Shown: in pieces, positions 34,206-43,137 of the stretch
How positions within the stretch are numbered: position 1 is the stretch's first letter
How the letters are laid out: each line of letters begins with the position of its first letter
DNA from: JARRJS01 sp037388885
GTDB taxonomy: Bacteria; Gemmatimonadota; Gemmatimonadetes; Longimicrobiales; RSA9
DNA: 64,000 bases
NCBI GenBank assembly: GCA_037388885.1
Contig: JARRJS010000038.1
Span: 23,567 to 87,566, forward strand
Direction of reading: 5' to 3'
Position numbers and translations under genes: made by a program
The notes under the pieces: model-generated
Database searches by the model: none
Told to the model about the DNA's origin: nothing
What the model saw: the letters and a program-made list of their open reading frames with translations, nothing else

Positions 34206-35725
34206 CGTGAGCTCCCCTCATCCCGCAGTGGCTTGCCGACGGCTGAATCGAGCGCCGAAAGCGCATCCTGATACGCATAGACCGCCAGCAGGTATGACTG
34301 GTCCGCCTGCGCCTTCAGCGTTTCCGCTTGCATGAGATCCACGAACGAACTGGATCCCACCCGGTACTGCTCCCGCGCCAGTTGAAGCTGTTTGTCGGCC
34401 ACATCGCTGTTCTTCTTCTCCATGCCGACCGCCCGGTACGCCGCTTGGAGGGTCAAGTACGCCGATTGGACCTGCGTCTTCAGCTGGAGCTGTTCCGCGT
34501 GCAGCCGGTACTGGGCATCCTCTCGGGCAACACGCGCCGCCTCGACCTGCCGCTGGCGCGACAGGCCCTGGAAGATGGGCAGCGAAATCTGCAGCTGAGC
34601 GGAGAACGGCTGATGCTCGAATTTGAACGGCCACACCCTGTTGGCATCCAGGATCTGCTGCTCGTCCGCCTGCGTCAGCACGTAGTTACTGCAGTCGGTG
34701 GGCAGGCCCGGTGGGGGCGTGGTGAACAGCGACGCGATCTGAAGTGAGAGCTCGCAGGTCTGCCGGGCGCTCTGCACCTGCGACCGGGCCTGGTTGATCA
34801 GGTACTGCGGGTCGCCCACCTGGCGCGTGAACCCGGACCAGCCGGCCGACAGCGACAGGCTCGGGTAGTACGCCATCTTGGCCATGCGCACCCCCGCTTT
34901 CGCCGCATCGGCCGTGGCTTCCGCCGCGTGAAGCTGCGGATGATTCGCCAGCGCCATCTGGACCAGGCTGTCCGTGCTCCACGTCGGCTCGAATACCGGG
35001 AACTCCGTCGTCAGCTTCACGTCCGTGTTCAGCTCCACGCCGATCTGCTGCATCAGATTCAGCTTCTCGCCCTTCAGCTGTGTCTCTGCCTGCAACAGGT
35101 TCACTTCCGCCCGCCCACGCTGCACTTCCGCCTGCTGCGCTTCCAACTCGATCGCCGAGCCCACTTCCACCCGCGCCTGCGCGAGCTTCATGTTCTCTTC
35201 CGCGCTCTGCAGCTCCTGCTGCGCCAGCTCCACCGCGTCACGCGCCCGCAACACCGCCAGGTACTGCCCTTTCACCGCCGTCTCCAGCGACAATGCCGCG
35301 GCCTGGACGTTCGCTTCCGTTGCCCGACGATCCGCCTTCTTCTGACCCACATTGAAAAAGGTCGCGCCCGACAACCGGTAGCCCAGGCCGATGGAATAGT
35401 TGGAGAAGTAGTACGACGGGCTGCGCGCCATGCCGATGTCGGCGCCCGTCAGGCTCCCGTACAACGCCGGACCCGATGCCTGGTACTGCAGTCCCCCGTT
35501 CAATGATGCCGACGGTAGCAGGGCACCGTACGCCGCCCTCACCGCCCAGTCCGCGTCGCCCTCGTTGTTCAGTTGCGCCAGGTAATCCGGATTGTTCTTC
35601 CGGGCAAGCGACACCGCCTCCTCCAACGACAATGTCGCCGGTTGCTGCGCACGCACAGCCCCCGCCGACGTCAGCAGTAGAAGCGTCACCCCCGCCGTCA
35701 ACACACCGACATATCTGCTATACAC
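34202..35725 (-). CDS. TolC-family outer-membrane channel, efflux operon A
   Basis: The 507-residue channel has a signal peptide (start GTG 35725 after GAGAGGACTGC; VTLLLLTSAGAVRA), then the duplicated TolC architecture of coiled coils and two beta-strand pairs: LSLEEAVSLARKNNPDY (first repeat), and LVQMALANHPQLHAAEATADAAKAGVRM (second repeat, given by key residues). It ends in DSAVGKPLRDEGSSR. An unusual feature is the CELSLQ..LPTDCSNY stretch, a Cys pair that could form a disulfide. A promoter with an inverted repeat lies upstream. Confidence 0.9.
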   Translation of the reverse strand: MYSRYVGVLTAGVTLLLLTSAGAVRAQQPATLSLEEAVSLARKNNPDYLAQLNNEGDADWAVRAAYGALLPSASLNGGLQYQASGPALYGSLTGADIGMARSPSYYFSNYSIGLGYRLSGATFFNVGQKKADRRATEANVQAAALSLETAVKGQYLAVLRARDAVELAQQELQSAEENMKLAQARVEVGSAIELEAQQAEVQRGRAEVNLLQAETQLKGEKLNLMQQIGVELNTDVKLTTEFPVFEPTWSTDSLVQMALANHPQLHAAEATADAAKAGVRMAKMAYYPSLSLSAGWSGFTRQVGDPQYLINQARSQVQSARQTCELSLQIASLFTTPPPGLPTDCSNYVLTQADEQQILDANRVWPFKFEHQPFSAQLQISLPIFQGLSRQRQVEAARVAREDAQYRLHAEQLQLKTQVQSAYLTLQAAYRAVGMEKKNSDVADKQLQLAREQYRVGSSSFVDLMQAETLKAQADQSYLLAVYAYQDALSALDSAVGKPLRDEGSSR

Positions 35726-35933
35726 CGCAGTCCTCTCTTCGCACTGTTCCCGGGTCCGGGGCCGGACAGGCCGCCCGCCGGGCGGCGGGCACTCCACGTC
35801 TGCTCGCCCCACCACTCGTGGTCCGTACGCCCCGCTCGCCACCTGGGTTTCAACCAGGTCCCGCCGGCTCGCCCCATACGTCGTCTCGAAAGACGCACGC
35901 CTACAGCGAAACGCTGGCGGCCGGACATTTAGA

Positions 35934-35963
35934 CAACGATCTAATCGTTTGGAGCATCCGTCA
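35934..35963 (-). promoter_or_regulatory. Promoter with operator palindrome for efflux operon A
   Basis: On the minus strand TTGACG (35958-35963) is a good -35. It is followed directly by the perfect 6-3-6 inverted repeat AACGATTAGATCGTT (35934-35948), which would cover the spacer and -10. The arrangement is what TetR-type repressors of efflux operons use, but no such regulator gene is in the window and the exact -10 is unclear. Confidence 0.45.
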
Positions 35964-35971
35964 ATGGCGGC

Positions 35972-36664
35972 TCAGCCGGGCGGCGCGGCACGTTGCGCGA
36001 TGAAGCCGCGATCGGGGACGGAGACGCGCAGGACACGGCCCTGATCGTCCGTCCAGAAGTGTTGCTCCCCGGAGCCGGCCGGCCGGAGTGTGTACTCGGT
36101 GGCGGCGATGGGACGGTTGTCGATCTGGATGGTGTCCTGGCCGTCGACCTGGATGCGGGCGGTGGTCTGGCGGCTGCGACTGGGAACGATGAGCGTCAGG
36201 TTGGCGGTGGAGCTGGATCCCATCAAGGCGCGCAGGAAATAGTACTGGTGGGCGATACCGTCGTCGAGCAGGGCGGCGCGGCCCCGGATGAGGTACTCGC
36301 GCATCCGTTCGCCTTCGTGAGAAATGAAGCGGACAGTGAAGCGATCGCCGTCGGCACGGGCGAGGATGCGCTGTGCGGCGTCCCCCTGGACGACGAACTC
36401 GTACCCGGTGGGTCGCGGTGGGTTGCCCTGTAGCTGGAGGGATGTCCTGATCTCCTGCGCGCCGTTATCGCGCACGATGCGGCTGCTGGCAACGATGCTG
36501 GCGCCTGGTTCGCTACCAATGCGCCGGATGGCGAACCGTTCGGTGCCGACCCGTTGGCCATTGACCGAGATATCGAAGCTGCCCTGGTCGAGCGTGGTGC
36601 TCTGTGCGGAAAGGGCGGCGGGCATCAGGGCGAGGATCAGCGGGATCCAGGATTTTGCGAGCAT
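35972..36664 (-). CDS. Secreted hypothetical protein
   Basis: The 230-residue protein starts at ATG 36664 with a strong GGGAGGTGA ribosome-binding site. It has a signal peptide (MLAKSWIPLILALMPAALSA). The mature part is beta-rich and repetitive, with FDISVNGQRVGTERFAIRR, YEFVVQGDAAQRILAR, MREYLIRGRAALLDDGIAH, LTLIVPSRSRQTTARIQVDG and a C-terminal RVLRVSVPDRGF. It could be a periplasmic sheet-forming protein of the kind that binds lipid or another ligand, but I recognise no family. It lies between the creatininase-like gene and efflux operon A, in the same direction. Confidence 0.65.
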   Translation of the reverse strand: MLAKSWIPLILALMPAALSAQSTTLDQGSFDISVNGQRVGTERFAIRRIGSEPGASIVASSRIVRDNGAQEIRTSLQLQGNPPRPTGYEFVVQGDAAQRILARADGDRFTVRFISHEGERMREYLIRGRAALLDDGIAHQYYFLRALMGSSSTANLTLIVPSRSRQTTARIQVDGQDTIQIDNRPIAATEYTLRPAGSGEQHFWTDDQGRVLRVSVPDRGFIAQRAAPPG

Positions 36665-36729
36665 GTCACCTCCCTTGGTGCGTAGCATGGGACTACCCCC
36701 GGCGGGGGCCGATGTTCGCAGTTCCGGGG

Positions 36730-37452
36730 TCACAAGGTGTCTGAATCCCGGTCTTCCGGGCGGAAGAATACGGCCTTTTGGATGGCGGCCAGCATGCGGT
36801 CGTAGATGAGGCGACCGGTGTCGGGCGCGGCGCGGGTAGGCGTGCCGACGGAGCCGGGTCCGCCGTCGATGGGCGGTGTACTTCGTGTGTCGGTGTTTGC
36901 CGGGAAGTCCCGAGCGCGGTCCATGTGCACGAGTGTGGGAAACAGGTGTAGCATGAGAGACGTTTCGGCCTCGCCCGCGTACTCCGGGCCTGCGGTGCTG
37001 ACGAGGTCGCCGATGTCGACATCCCAGAAATCGACGACGCGCACGCGTGCGTAATCGGTAACGAGAGTGGAGAGGGCTTCCAGGTGTGAGCGGTGCCTGT
37101 GCCCGGTGATGAGGATAAATTCGCTTACGCCGTGAGCTTCCCACGAAGCTAGGAGCTCGTTGAGAGCGCGGTGCAGCGTCTTGCGATGGAGGCCCGCGGT
37201 GCCGGCGAAGGTGCGGGGCATGGTGTGGTTCACGCCGAAATGGAACGCGGGAGCGCGGAGGATGTCATGCTCCCGGGACAGGTCGTTGCACATGCGGTCG
37301 GCGATGCGAACGTTGGTTCCGAGGGGCAGGTGGGGTCCGTGCTGCTCGAGAGCGCCGACGGGGATGAGGAGGCGTGGGTCGCGGGCAAGGTGGGCGGCGA
37401 CATCCACCCAGCTGAGGTCTTCGAGACAGAGAGTGCTCATGAGTTGGCTCAT
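36730..37452 (-). CDS. Creatininase-family amidohydrolase with altered motifs
   Basis: The 240-residue protein matches the creatininase/creatinine amidohydrolase fold: LIPVGALEQHGPHLPLGTN, then LITGHRHRSHLEAL and GPEYAGEAETSLMLHLFP. In the family the first motif normally ends in Asp (GTD) and the later motif is HGGN. Here they are Asn (GTN) and HRHRSH. The E-x-H and the E-x-E-T-S (AGEAETS) parts are retained, so metal binding may be changed rather than lost. Start ATG 37452 lies 26 bp from the divergent kinase gene, so their promoters must overlap. Substrate is unknown. Confidence 0.82.
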   Translation of the reverse strand: MSQLMSTLCLEDLSWVDVAAHLARDPRLLIPVGALEQHGPHLPLGTNVRIADRMCNDLSREHDILRAPAFHFGVNHTMPRTFAGTAGLHRKTLHRALNELLASWEAHGVSEFILITGHRHRSHLEALSTLVTDYARVRVVDFWDVDIGDLVSTAGPEYAGEAETSLMLHLFPTLVHMDRARDFPANTDTRSTPPIDGGPGSVGTPTRAAPDTGRLIYDRMLAAIQKAVFFRPEDRDSDTL

Positions 37453-37478
37453 GGTTCATCCCACGACGAGGACGTGCG

Positions 37479-40400
37479 GTGCCACGGCCCAATGATGCGG
37501 CTCGGGCGTCGTCCGCGCCCTCATCGGAGGGCGCGGTGGAGGGTGGACGCGGCGTAGCGTCATACACCGCGGCCCTGGCGGCGGCGTACGTTTCGGTCGT
37601 GCTGCTGCTGGTGTGGGCGCGCGAGCTGCGAACGTCCTACATCGTGGCATCGCTGGTGTTGCTGGTGATCGGGGCGTGGCTGACGTGGCGTCAGCGTCGG
37701 TGGGGCGGGGTGCGAGGAGACCTGATGTACGTCGGTTGTGGCGTGATGCTGCTGGCACTGGTGTCGGCGACGGCGATCGAACATCGGTTGTATCGCGTGG
37801 CGTCCGACTGGACGTCGTATTCGAAGGCCCGGGAAGGGGCGCACGCGGCCGAGCTGGGGCGTCGCATGGATGGTCTCGTGGAACGCGGCCGCAGGGTGGT
37901 GGAGGCGGCGGTGCAACGTTCCGCTTCCGGCGGGGACACGCTTTTCGACGCCCTGGGCGGGCTGCAGCGACGGTCCGGTGTGCAGGCGATCGTGGCGTTC
38001 GACAGCGTAGGACAGCCCGTGGCGTGGGCGGGCGATCACCGGGGGCCGATCCCGGATCCGGTGCGGAGCGGGTCCCGGTCGATCTTCTATGGGGAGCGGC
38101 CGTTGTTCGGCTACCTCTACTTCATGCGGCCGGTGCCTCGGTACCATCGCCGTGTGGCCGTGGCCGTCCTGCTGGAAACCGATCTGCCGGGTGAACAGTC
38201 GGGGCCGGGGTTCGCATCGCGCTTCGCCAGGGTAACGGGTGAACGTCCGCGCTTCGCCGTCGGAGGTGCGCCGGACGCGGCTTGGAGTCTGGTGGCGGCG
38301 GGCGACACGATTGTGCATGCCACGTTCGCTGCGCCGGACCAGGCGGGCCAGCGCACGGAGGTCGCCACCGCCGGACGGCGCATTGTCTCCATGCTTCTGC
38401 TGGTCGTGTTCATCTTCCTGTCCGCGGCGTGGCTGCGGCCGGTGGAACACCGGCGGGGTGCAGCGAGCGCGATGCCCCTGCTGGCGTTGGCTGCGGCGCT
38501 GCTGGTTGCGCCGCTGGGTCGTACGCTGGGCTTGCAACGCCTCTTCTCGCCGATGCTTTTCGTGCTGCCGATGCCCGGAGACATTGTGCTGGAGAGCGTG
38601 CTCGTGACCCTGCTGCCGGCCGCGGCGCTCATGGCCACGTATCACGACCGCTCGCGTCGGAACCGGTCCTTCTACTGGCGGATCGTGTTGGGTGGTGCAG
38701 GCGTGGCGGTCGTGTTCGCCGGCGGCATGTGGCTGCTCCAGAAGAGCGCTGCATCGGACATGCTCCAGGGCGGTGCGCCTCTCTGGCTGGGGTTCCAGGT
38801 CGCCGCGCTGGTCCTGTTCACGCTGGTGGCGAGACTGGCCCTGCCGCGTGGACGGGGCGTAGGGCGGCGCAGTCGCTGGCTGGCCGGCGGTGCCGGTCTG
38901 GCCCTGGTGTTCATTCTCGTTGTCGTCCTGCTGGCGGTCTGGCGCCTGGGCCATGTGGTGGATCCCGCACTGCTGGCCCTCTGGGCAGTTCCGTGCATGC
39001 TTCTGGCGTTAGCGCTGGCGCCGTACGACGGCCGCGGACAGCGGCTGGTGCGCTGGCTGGCGGCGGGGTTCCTGGCCGCCACGGCCGTGGTGCCGCATAC
39101 CTGGACGTTGAGCGGCGAGGCCCAGCTGAGGAACGCGGAACAGCAGCTCAACACGCTGGGGACGCGTGCGGATCCGTTTCTGTACTACGTGCTGCGGCGC
39201 TTTGCGGACGAAGTACAGGCGCAGCAGGAACGGGGAGCGGACAGCACGCGGCTGCTGTACGGCGCATGGTTGGCTAGTGGGCTCGCGCGCGAACCGTATC
39301 CGCTGAACCTGACGCTTTGGAGCACCGATGACCAGGCGTTGGTGGTGCTGCCGCTGGGTGGGGTCAACGCCCCGCGGGAACGGCCGCCCGCCTTCCTGAC
39401 CCGGATCCTGGATCGAGCCCGGCGGCAGGACGTGTCGCTGACACAGGCGGTGCACGGCGAAGCGGAGGTGAACGAGGTCCTGGCGGTGCCTCTGGAAAAG
39501 GGGCGCGTGGTCTCGGTGGTGGTGGCGCCGCGGCGGCAGTTCGAGCGGACCTCGCCCCTGGCGCAGCTGCTGGGTGGTGAGAGCACCTCGCAGATGCGCC
39601 TCGAGCTGGTGCCGGCTTCCGTGTTGTCGCAGAAGGTACCCGGCCGCGTTCGCTGGCGAGCGACGGACACGGGCTGGCGCAGCGAGACCACGGTGCCGTA
39701 TCCCACGGGCTACTACGAGGCGCATCTGGAGTACCGGTTGCCACCGGCCGGAGTGCGGTTCGCCAGGGGCATGCTGGTGATTGCAGCAGACCTGGCATTT
39801 CTGCTGTTGCTCTGGGCCGTGGGTCGGCTCGCCCGCGGCGATCCGCCGGTGCCGCCGGGTGGCTGGGCGGCCTGGCTGGCCAGCTTCCGCGCACGGGTCA
39901 CCCTGGCGCTCTTCGCCTTCTTCCTGCTGCCCACCGTGATCTTCGGCTGGGCGACGTATCAGGCGCTGGCCGAGGAGGTTGTGCGCTCCGCTCGCGTCGT
40001 GGCGGAGCGTGCCGTGGCGGAAGCCGCGACCACGTTTCCGGACACGGATCTGCCGGAGCTGTCGGCCCGCATCGGAGAAGAGGTGCTCTACCTGCACAAG
40101 GGTGAGCTGATCGAGGCTTCGTCGCCCGAAGCGCTGGACCTGGGCCTCTACGGCGCATGGATGCCGCCGTCGGTCTACCGACTGCTTGAAACAGGTGAAG
40201 AGATCCACACCGTGGACACGCGGGAGCTTGCGGGGCGTCACTACCTGGTGGCATACCGCCGGATGCTACCTGCCGGCACGCTCGGCGTGCCCGTCTGGCT
40301 GTCCGCCGGCGATGTCGCCGTCCGCCAGCGCGAGCTGCTGCACCTGGTGCTGTTCGCTGCCCTCGTGGGGGGGTTGCTGTCCCTGGGGCTTTCCGTGCTC

Positions 40401-41285
40401 GTCGGTCGGGCCTTGGCCGGGCCGCTGGGCGCGCTACGGCGCGGTGCAGCCGCGGTGGGGGCGGGACGTCTGAGCGTGCGGCTGCCTGCGCAGCGAGGCG
40501 ACGAGTTCGGCGAGTTGTTCGCGTCGTTCAACCGGATGGCGCGCCGACTCCAGCGGGCGCGAGCCCGCGAGCTGCACACGGCCCGCGTTCTGGCCTGGGG
40601 GCAGATGGCGCGCCAGGTGGCTCACGAGATCAAGAACCCGTTGACGCCCATCAAGCTGGCCGTCCAGCACGTGCAACGGGTGTTCAAGGACCGACGCCCC
40701 GATTTCGAAGAAGTACTGGACACAAACGCGAAGGAGATCCTGGCCGAGATCGAGCGTCTGTCGGAGATCGCCCGCGTATTCTCGCGCTACGGTGCACCGG
40801 CGGAAGCTGCGGGTCCGCTGGAAGCGGTCAATGTCCCGGTGGTAGTACGGGAGGCGTTGACGCTGTATATGGCGGGCGACGAGGATATCGAATACCGGTT
40901 GGAAGTGGACGCGCCGCCCCCCGCCATGGCTCGCGCGTCGGAGCTGAAAGAGGTTGTTCTCAACCTTCTGGAAAACGCACGCCTGGCGGTGGAGGGGTTC
41001 GGTTCGGTGGGCGTTCGCGTGCGCGGGCGGGATGGGGGTGTGGTGGTCAGCGTCCAGGACGACGGGGAGGGGATCCCGCGCGACCAGTTGGCCCGGATCT
41101 TCGAACCGCATTTCTCGACGCGCTCCTCGGGCACCGGCCTGGGTCTCGCCATCGTGCGACGTCTGGTGGAGGGATGGGGTGGGGCCATCGAGGCGGACAG
41201 CGAACCGGGCGTGGGCACGACGATCCGGTTGTGGATTCCGGGGGCAGACGCGGACGACGGCGTCGGTGAGACGCAGGTGCGCTGA
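37479..41285 (+). CDS. NtrY-like giant membrane histidine kinase
   Basis: The 1268-residue kinase has an N-terminal hydrophobic part with many membrane segments (about residues 1-560), a periplasmic/sensory part of about 200 residues, more membrane helices, and a HAMP domain (about 975-1030; RALAGPLGALRRG..EFGELFASFNRM). The HisKA box follows, with the phospho-acceptor H1049 in AHEIKNPLTPIKLAVQ, and then the HATPase domain with N box NLLENARLAVE, DDGEGIP and GTGLGLAIV. The closest class by the HEIKNPLTPI motif is NtrY. It is far longer than NtrY (about 700-750). An NtrX-like regulator occurs at 53628, 12 kb away. Confidence 0.88.
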   Translation: MPRPNDAARASSAPSSEGAVEGGRGVASYTAALAAAYVSVVLLLVWARELRTSYIVASLVLLVIGAWLTWRQRRWGGVRGDLMYVGCGVMLLALVSATAIEHRLYRVASDWTSYSKAREGAHAAELGRRMDGLVERGRRVVEAAVQRSASGGDTLFDALGGLQRRSGVQAIVAFDSVGQPVAWAGDHRGPIPDPVRSGSRSIFYGERPLFGYLYFMRPVPRYHRRVAVAVLLETDLPGEQSGPGFASRFARVTGERPRFAVGGAPDAAWSLVAAGDTIVHATFAAPDQAGQRTEVATAGRRIVSMLLLVVFIFLSAAWLRPVEHRRGAASAMPLLALAAALLVAPLGRTLGLQRLFSPMLFVLPMPGDIVLESVLVTLLPAAALMATYHDRSRRNRSFYWRIVLGGAGVAVVFAGGMWLLQKSAASDMLQGGAPLWLGFQVAALVLFTLVARLALPRGRGVGRRSRWLAGGAGLALVFILVVVLLAVWRLGHVVDPALLALWAVPCMLLALALAPYDGRGQRLVRWLAAGFLAATAVVPHTWTLSGEAQLRNAEQQLNTLGTRADPFLYYVLRRFADEVQAQQERGADSTRLLYGAWLASGLAREPYPLNLTLWSTDDQALVVLPLGGVNAPRERPPAFLTRILDRARRQDVSLTQAVHGEAEVNEVLAVPLEKGRVVSVVVAPRRQFERTSPLAQLLGGESTSQMRLELVPASVLSQKVPGRVRWRATDTGWRSETTVPYPTGYYEAHLEYRLPPAGVRFARGMLVIAADLAFLLLLWAVGRLARGDPPVPPGGWAAWLASFRARVTLALFAFFLLPTVIFGWATYQALAEEVVRSARVVAERAVAEAATTFPDTDLPELSARIGEEVLYLHKGELIEASSPEALDLGLYGAWMPPSVYRLLETGEEIHTVDTRELAGRHYLVAYRRMLPAGTLGVPVWLSAGDVAVRQRELLHLVLFAALVGGLLSLGLSVLVGRALAGPLGALRRGAAAVGAGRLSVRLPAQRGDEFGELFASFNRMARRLQRARARELHTARVLAWGQMARQVAHEIKNPLTPIKLAVQHVQRVFKDRRPDFEEVLDTNAKEILAEIERLSEIARVFSRYGAPAEAAGPLEAVNVPVVVREALTLYMAGDEDIEYRLEVDAPPPAMARASELKEVVLNLLENARLAVEGFGSVGVRVRGRDGGVVVSVQDDGEGIPRDQLARIFEPHFSTRSSGTGLGLAIVRRLVEGWGGAIEADSEPGVGTTIRLWIPGADADDGVGETQVR

Positions 41286-41314
41286 GCGGGCTGGAGGAGC
41301 GACATACGAAGGGC

Positions 41315-41335
41315 GCGGGCGACTTGGTCGCCCGC
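41315..41335. terminator. Hairpin between convergent genes
   Basis: GCGGGCGAC and GTCGCCCGC form a perfect 9-bp stem with a TTG loop, midway between the kinase and the degP-like gene. No T-run follows on either strand. Confidence 0.55.
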
Positions 41336-41346
41336 ACCGCCGTGGA

Positions 41347-42861
41347 TCAGCGGATCCGGTAGTTGGTGATCTGCGGTTCCGTCTGGCCCGTTGCGATGAT
41401 CTTCAAGGAAACCACGTCGCCCGACTTCAGGTCGGCGGCGATGTGCTCCACATCACTCGGGCTGTTCACCTTCTTGCCGTTGATGGACAGCACGACGGTG
41501 CAACGCCCCACTCGTCCTGCGGCCGGGCTGATGGGATCCACCGACGTGACCACGACGCCGGCCCCCGACGGCACCTGGCATTGCCTGGCGATGTCGTTGG
41601 TCAGGTTCGTGGTCTTGAAGCCCAGCAGTCGCTCGGCGCGCGGCCGGTTGTCGGTTGTGGTCTCCTGGGTCTTCTCCGTCGGGAACTCACCCAGCTTCAC
41701 CTTCACCCTCGTGGGCTTGCCGTTCCGCATGATGCCCAGTGTCACCACGTCGCCCGGCTCAAGGCGCGCCAGCTTCGTGGTCAGGTCGACATTCGTCTGG
41801 ATGGAGTCACCGTTCACGGTTTCGATCACGTCCCCCATCTTCAGACCCGCCTCGTCCGCTGGGCTACCCTTCTGCACCTGGCTCACCAGCGCGCCCGAGA
41901 TCCTGGGCAGTTTATAGAGCTGTGCGTCGGCATCGCTCACAGGGCCGACCAACACGCCCAGCCGCGGCCGGCGCACGTGTCCGTACTTGATCAGGTCCTT
42001 CGCCACGCGGATGGCCAGGTCGACGGGAATGGCGAAGCCCTGGCCGGCGTATTCGCCCGTGGACGAAATGATGGCCGAGTTGATGCCCACCACCTGGCCC
42101 AGCAGGTTCACCAACGGTCCGCCCGAGTTGCCCGGGTTTATGGACGCATCGGTCTGGATGTAAGCCTCCAGCGCCGACTGGTTCGGCTGTCCGTTGCCGT
42201 TGCCCTGATTCTGCAGAATGCCAATACTGCGCCCCTTCGCGCTCACGATGCCTGCCGTGACCGTGAACTGGAGGCCCAGTGGGTTCCCCAGCGCCAGCAC
42301 CCAGTCACCCACCTGGAGGTCGTCCGAGTTGCCGATGTGCGACACCGGCAGCGGTTTCCCGTCCTTCGGGTCGATCTTGATGACGGCGATGTCCGTGTTC
42401 GGATCGGCGCCGACCACCTTCGCGGTGAACACCCGTCCGTCCAGCAGCGTGACCTGCACATCCGTCGCGTTCGCCACGACGTGCCGGTTCGTGATGATGT
42501 AGCCGTCCTTCGTATAGATGAACCCGGAACCCGCGCCCTCCCGCACCTGCGGCTGATTCGGGATGTTGAAGAACGGCGCCAGCTGCGGTGGGATCTCCGG
42601 GTGCTGTGCCTGCTCCTTGGACACCACCTTGATGAAGACCACGGCGGGTAGCGCGATCTTGGCCGCCACCCGGAAGGTCGCCGAGAGGTTCTCGGCGGTG
42701 AGCGTGTCGACGTTGGCCGGAACCGTGCCCAGCTCACGCTTGAGGTTCTGGGATGGCTGTTGCTGCTCCTGCGCCAGCGCGTCCTGCTGGCCACCGCACG
42801 CGGCCAGCAGGGCGACGAAAAGCGCGAGGGTTCTTCGCGCCAAAAGCCTCGATTGGAACAT
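41347..42861 (-). CDS. DegP/HtrA-like serine protease, lipoprotein
   Basis: The 504-residue protein has a lipobox (ALFVALLAAC) after a short basic start, suggesting an outer-membrane or periplasmic lipoprotein. The trypsin-like domain has H127 in TNRHVV, D157 in NTDIAVIKI and S246 in NPGNSGGPL, the full catalytic triad. Two PDZ domains follow (about 320-400 and 410-500), with GALVSQVQKGSPADEAGLKMGDVI and VVVTSVDPISPAAGRVGRC (given by key residues). It would act in envelope protein quality control. The start ATG 42861 follows GAGG. Opposite, an operon for a second efflux system begins. Confidence 0.93.
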   Translation of the reverse strand: MFQSRLLARRTLALFVALLAACGGQQDALAQEQQQPSQNLKRELGTVPANVDTLTAENLSATFRVAAKIALPAVVFIKVVSKEQAQHPEIPPQLAPFFNIPNQPQVREGAGSGFIYTKDGYIITNRHVVANATDVQVTLLDGRVFTAKVVGADPNTDIAVIKIDPKDGKPLPVSHIGNSDDLQVGDWVLALGNPLGLQFTVTAGIVSAKGRSIGILQNQGNGNGQPNQSALEAYIQTDASINPGNSGGPLVNLLGQVVGINSAIISSTGEYAGQGFAIPVDLAIRVAKDLIKYGHVRRPRLGVLVGPVSDADAQLYKLPRISGALVSQVQKGSPADEAGLKMGDVIETVNGDSIQTNVDLTTKLARLEPGDVVTLGIMRNGKPTRVKVKLGEFPTEKTQETTTDNRPRAERLLGFKTTNLTNDIARQCQVPSGAGVVVTSVDPISPAAGRVGRCTVVLSINGKKVNSPSDVEHIAADLKSGDVVSLKIIATGQTEPQITNYRIR

Positions 42862-42875
42862 GTAGTACCTCACGT

Positions 42876-42903
42876 TTTCTAGGTTCTGTTTCACTGCGTC
42901 GAA
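42876..42903 (-). promoter_or_regulatory. Possible degP promoter
   Basis: On the minus strand TTCGAC (42898-42903), 16-nt spacer and TAGAAA (42876-42881). The weak -35 and short spacer make this a candidate only. Confidence 0.3.
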
Positions 42904-43137
42904 CGATGCCGCCCGCGGGAATACGCAGGGTGCGTGCCCGCAGGGGGAACGGTCATGATCGGGCGCGTGGACCAACGGGAATCGCGTGGACCGGACCCAT
43001 CAGCGGCGCACCGGGGTTTCACCAGGCAATGGGATGACACGACAGCCCTGCAGGGTTGTCTCCCGGTCGTCCAACGTTTCCGGCCCCGAGCGCGTCTAGA
43101 TGACGACAAACCAGCCGATCACCACCAGGGGACGAGC

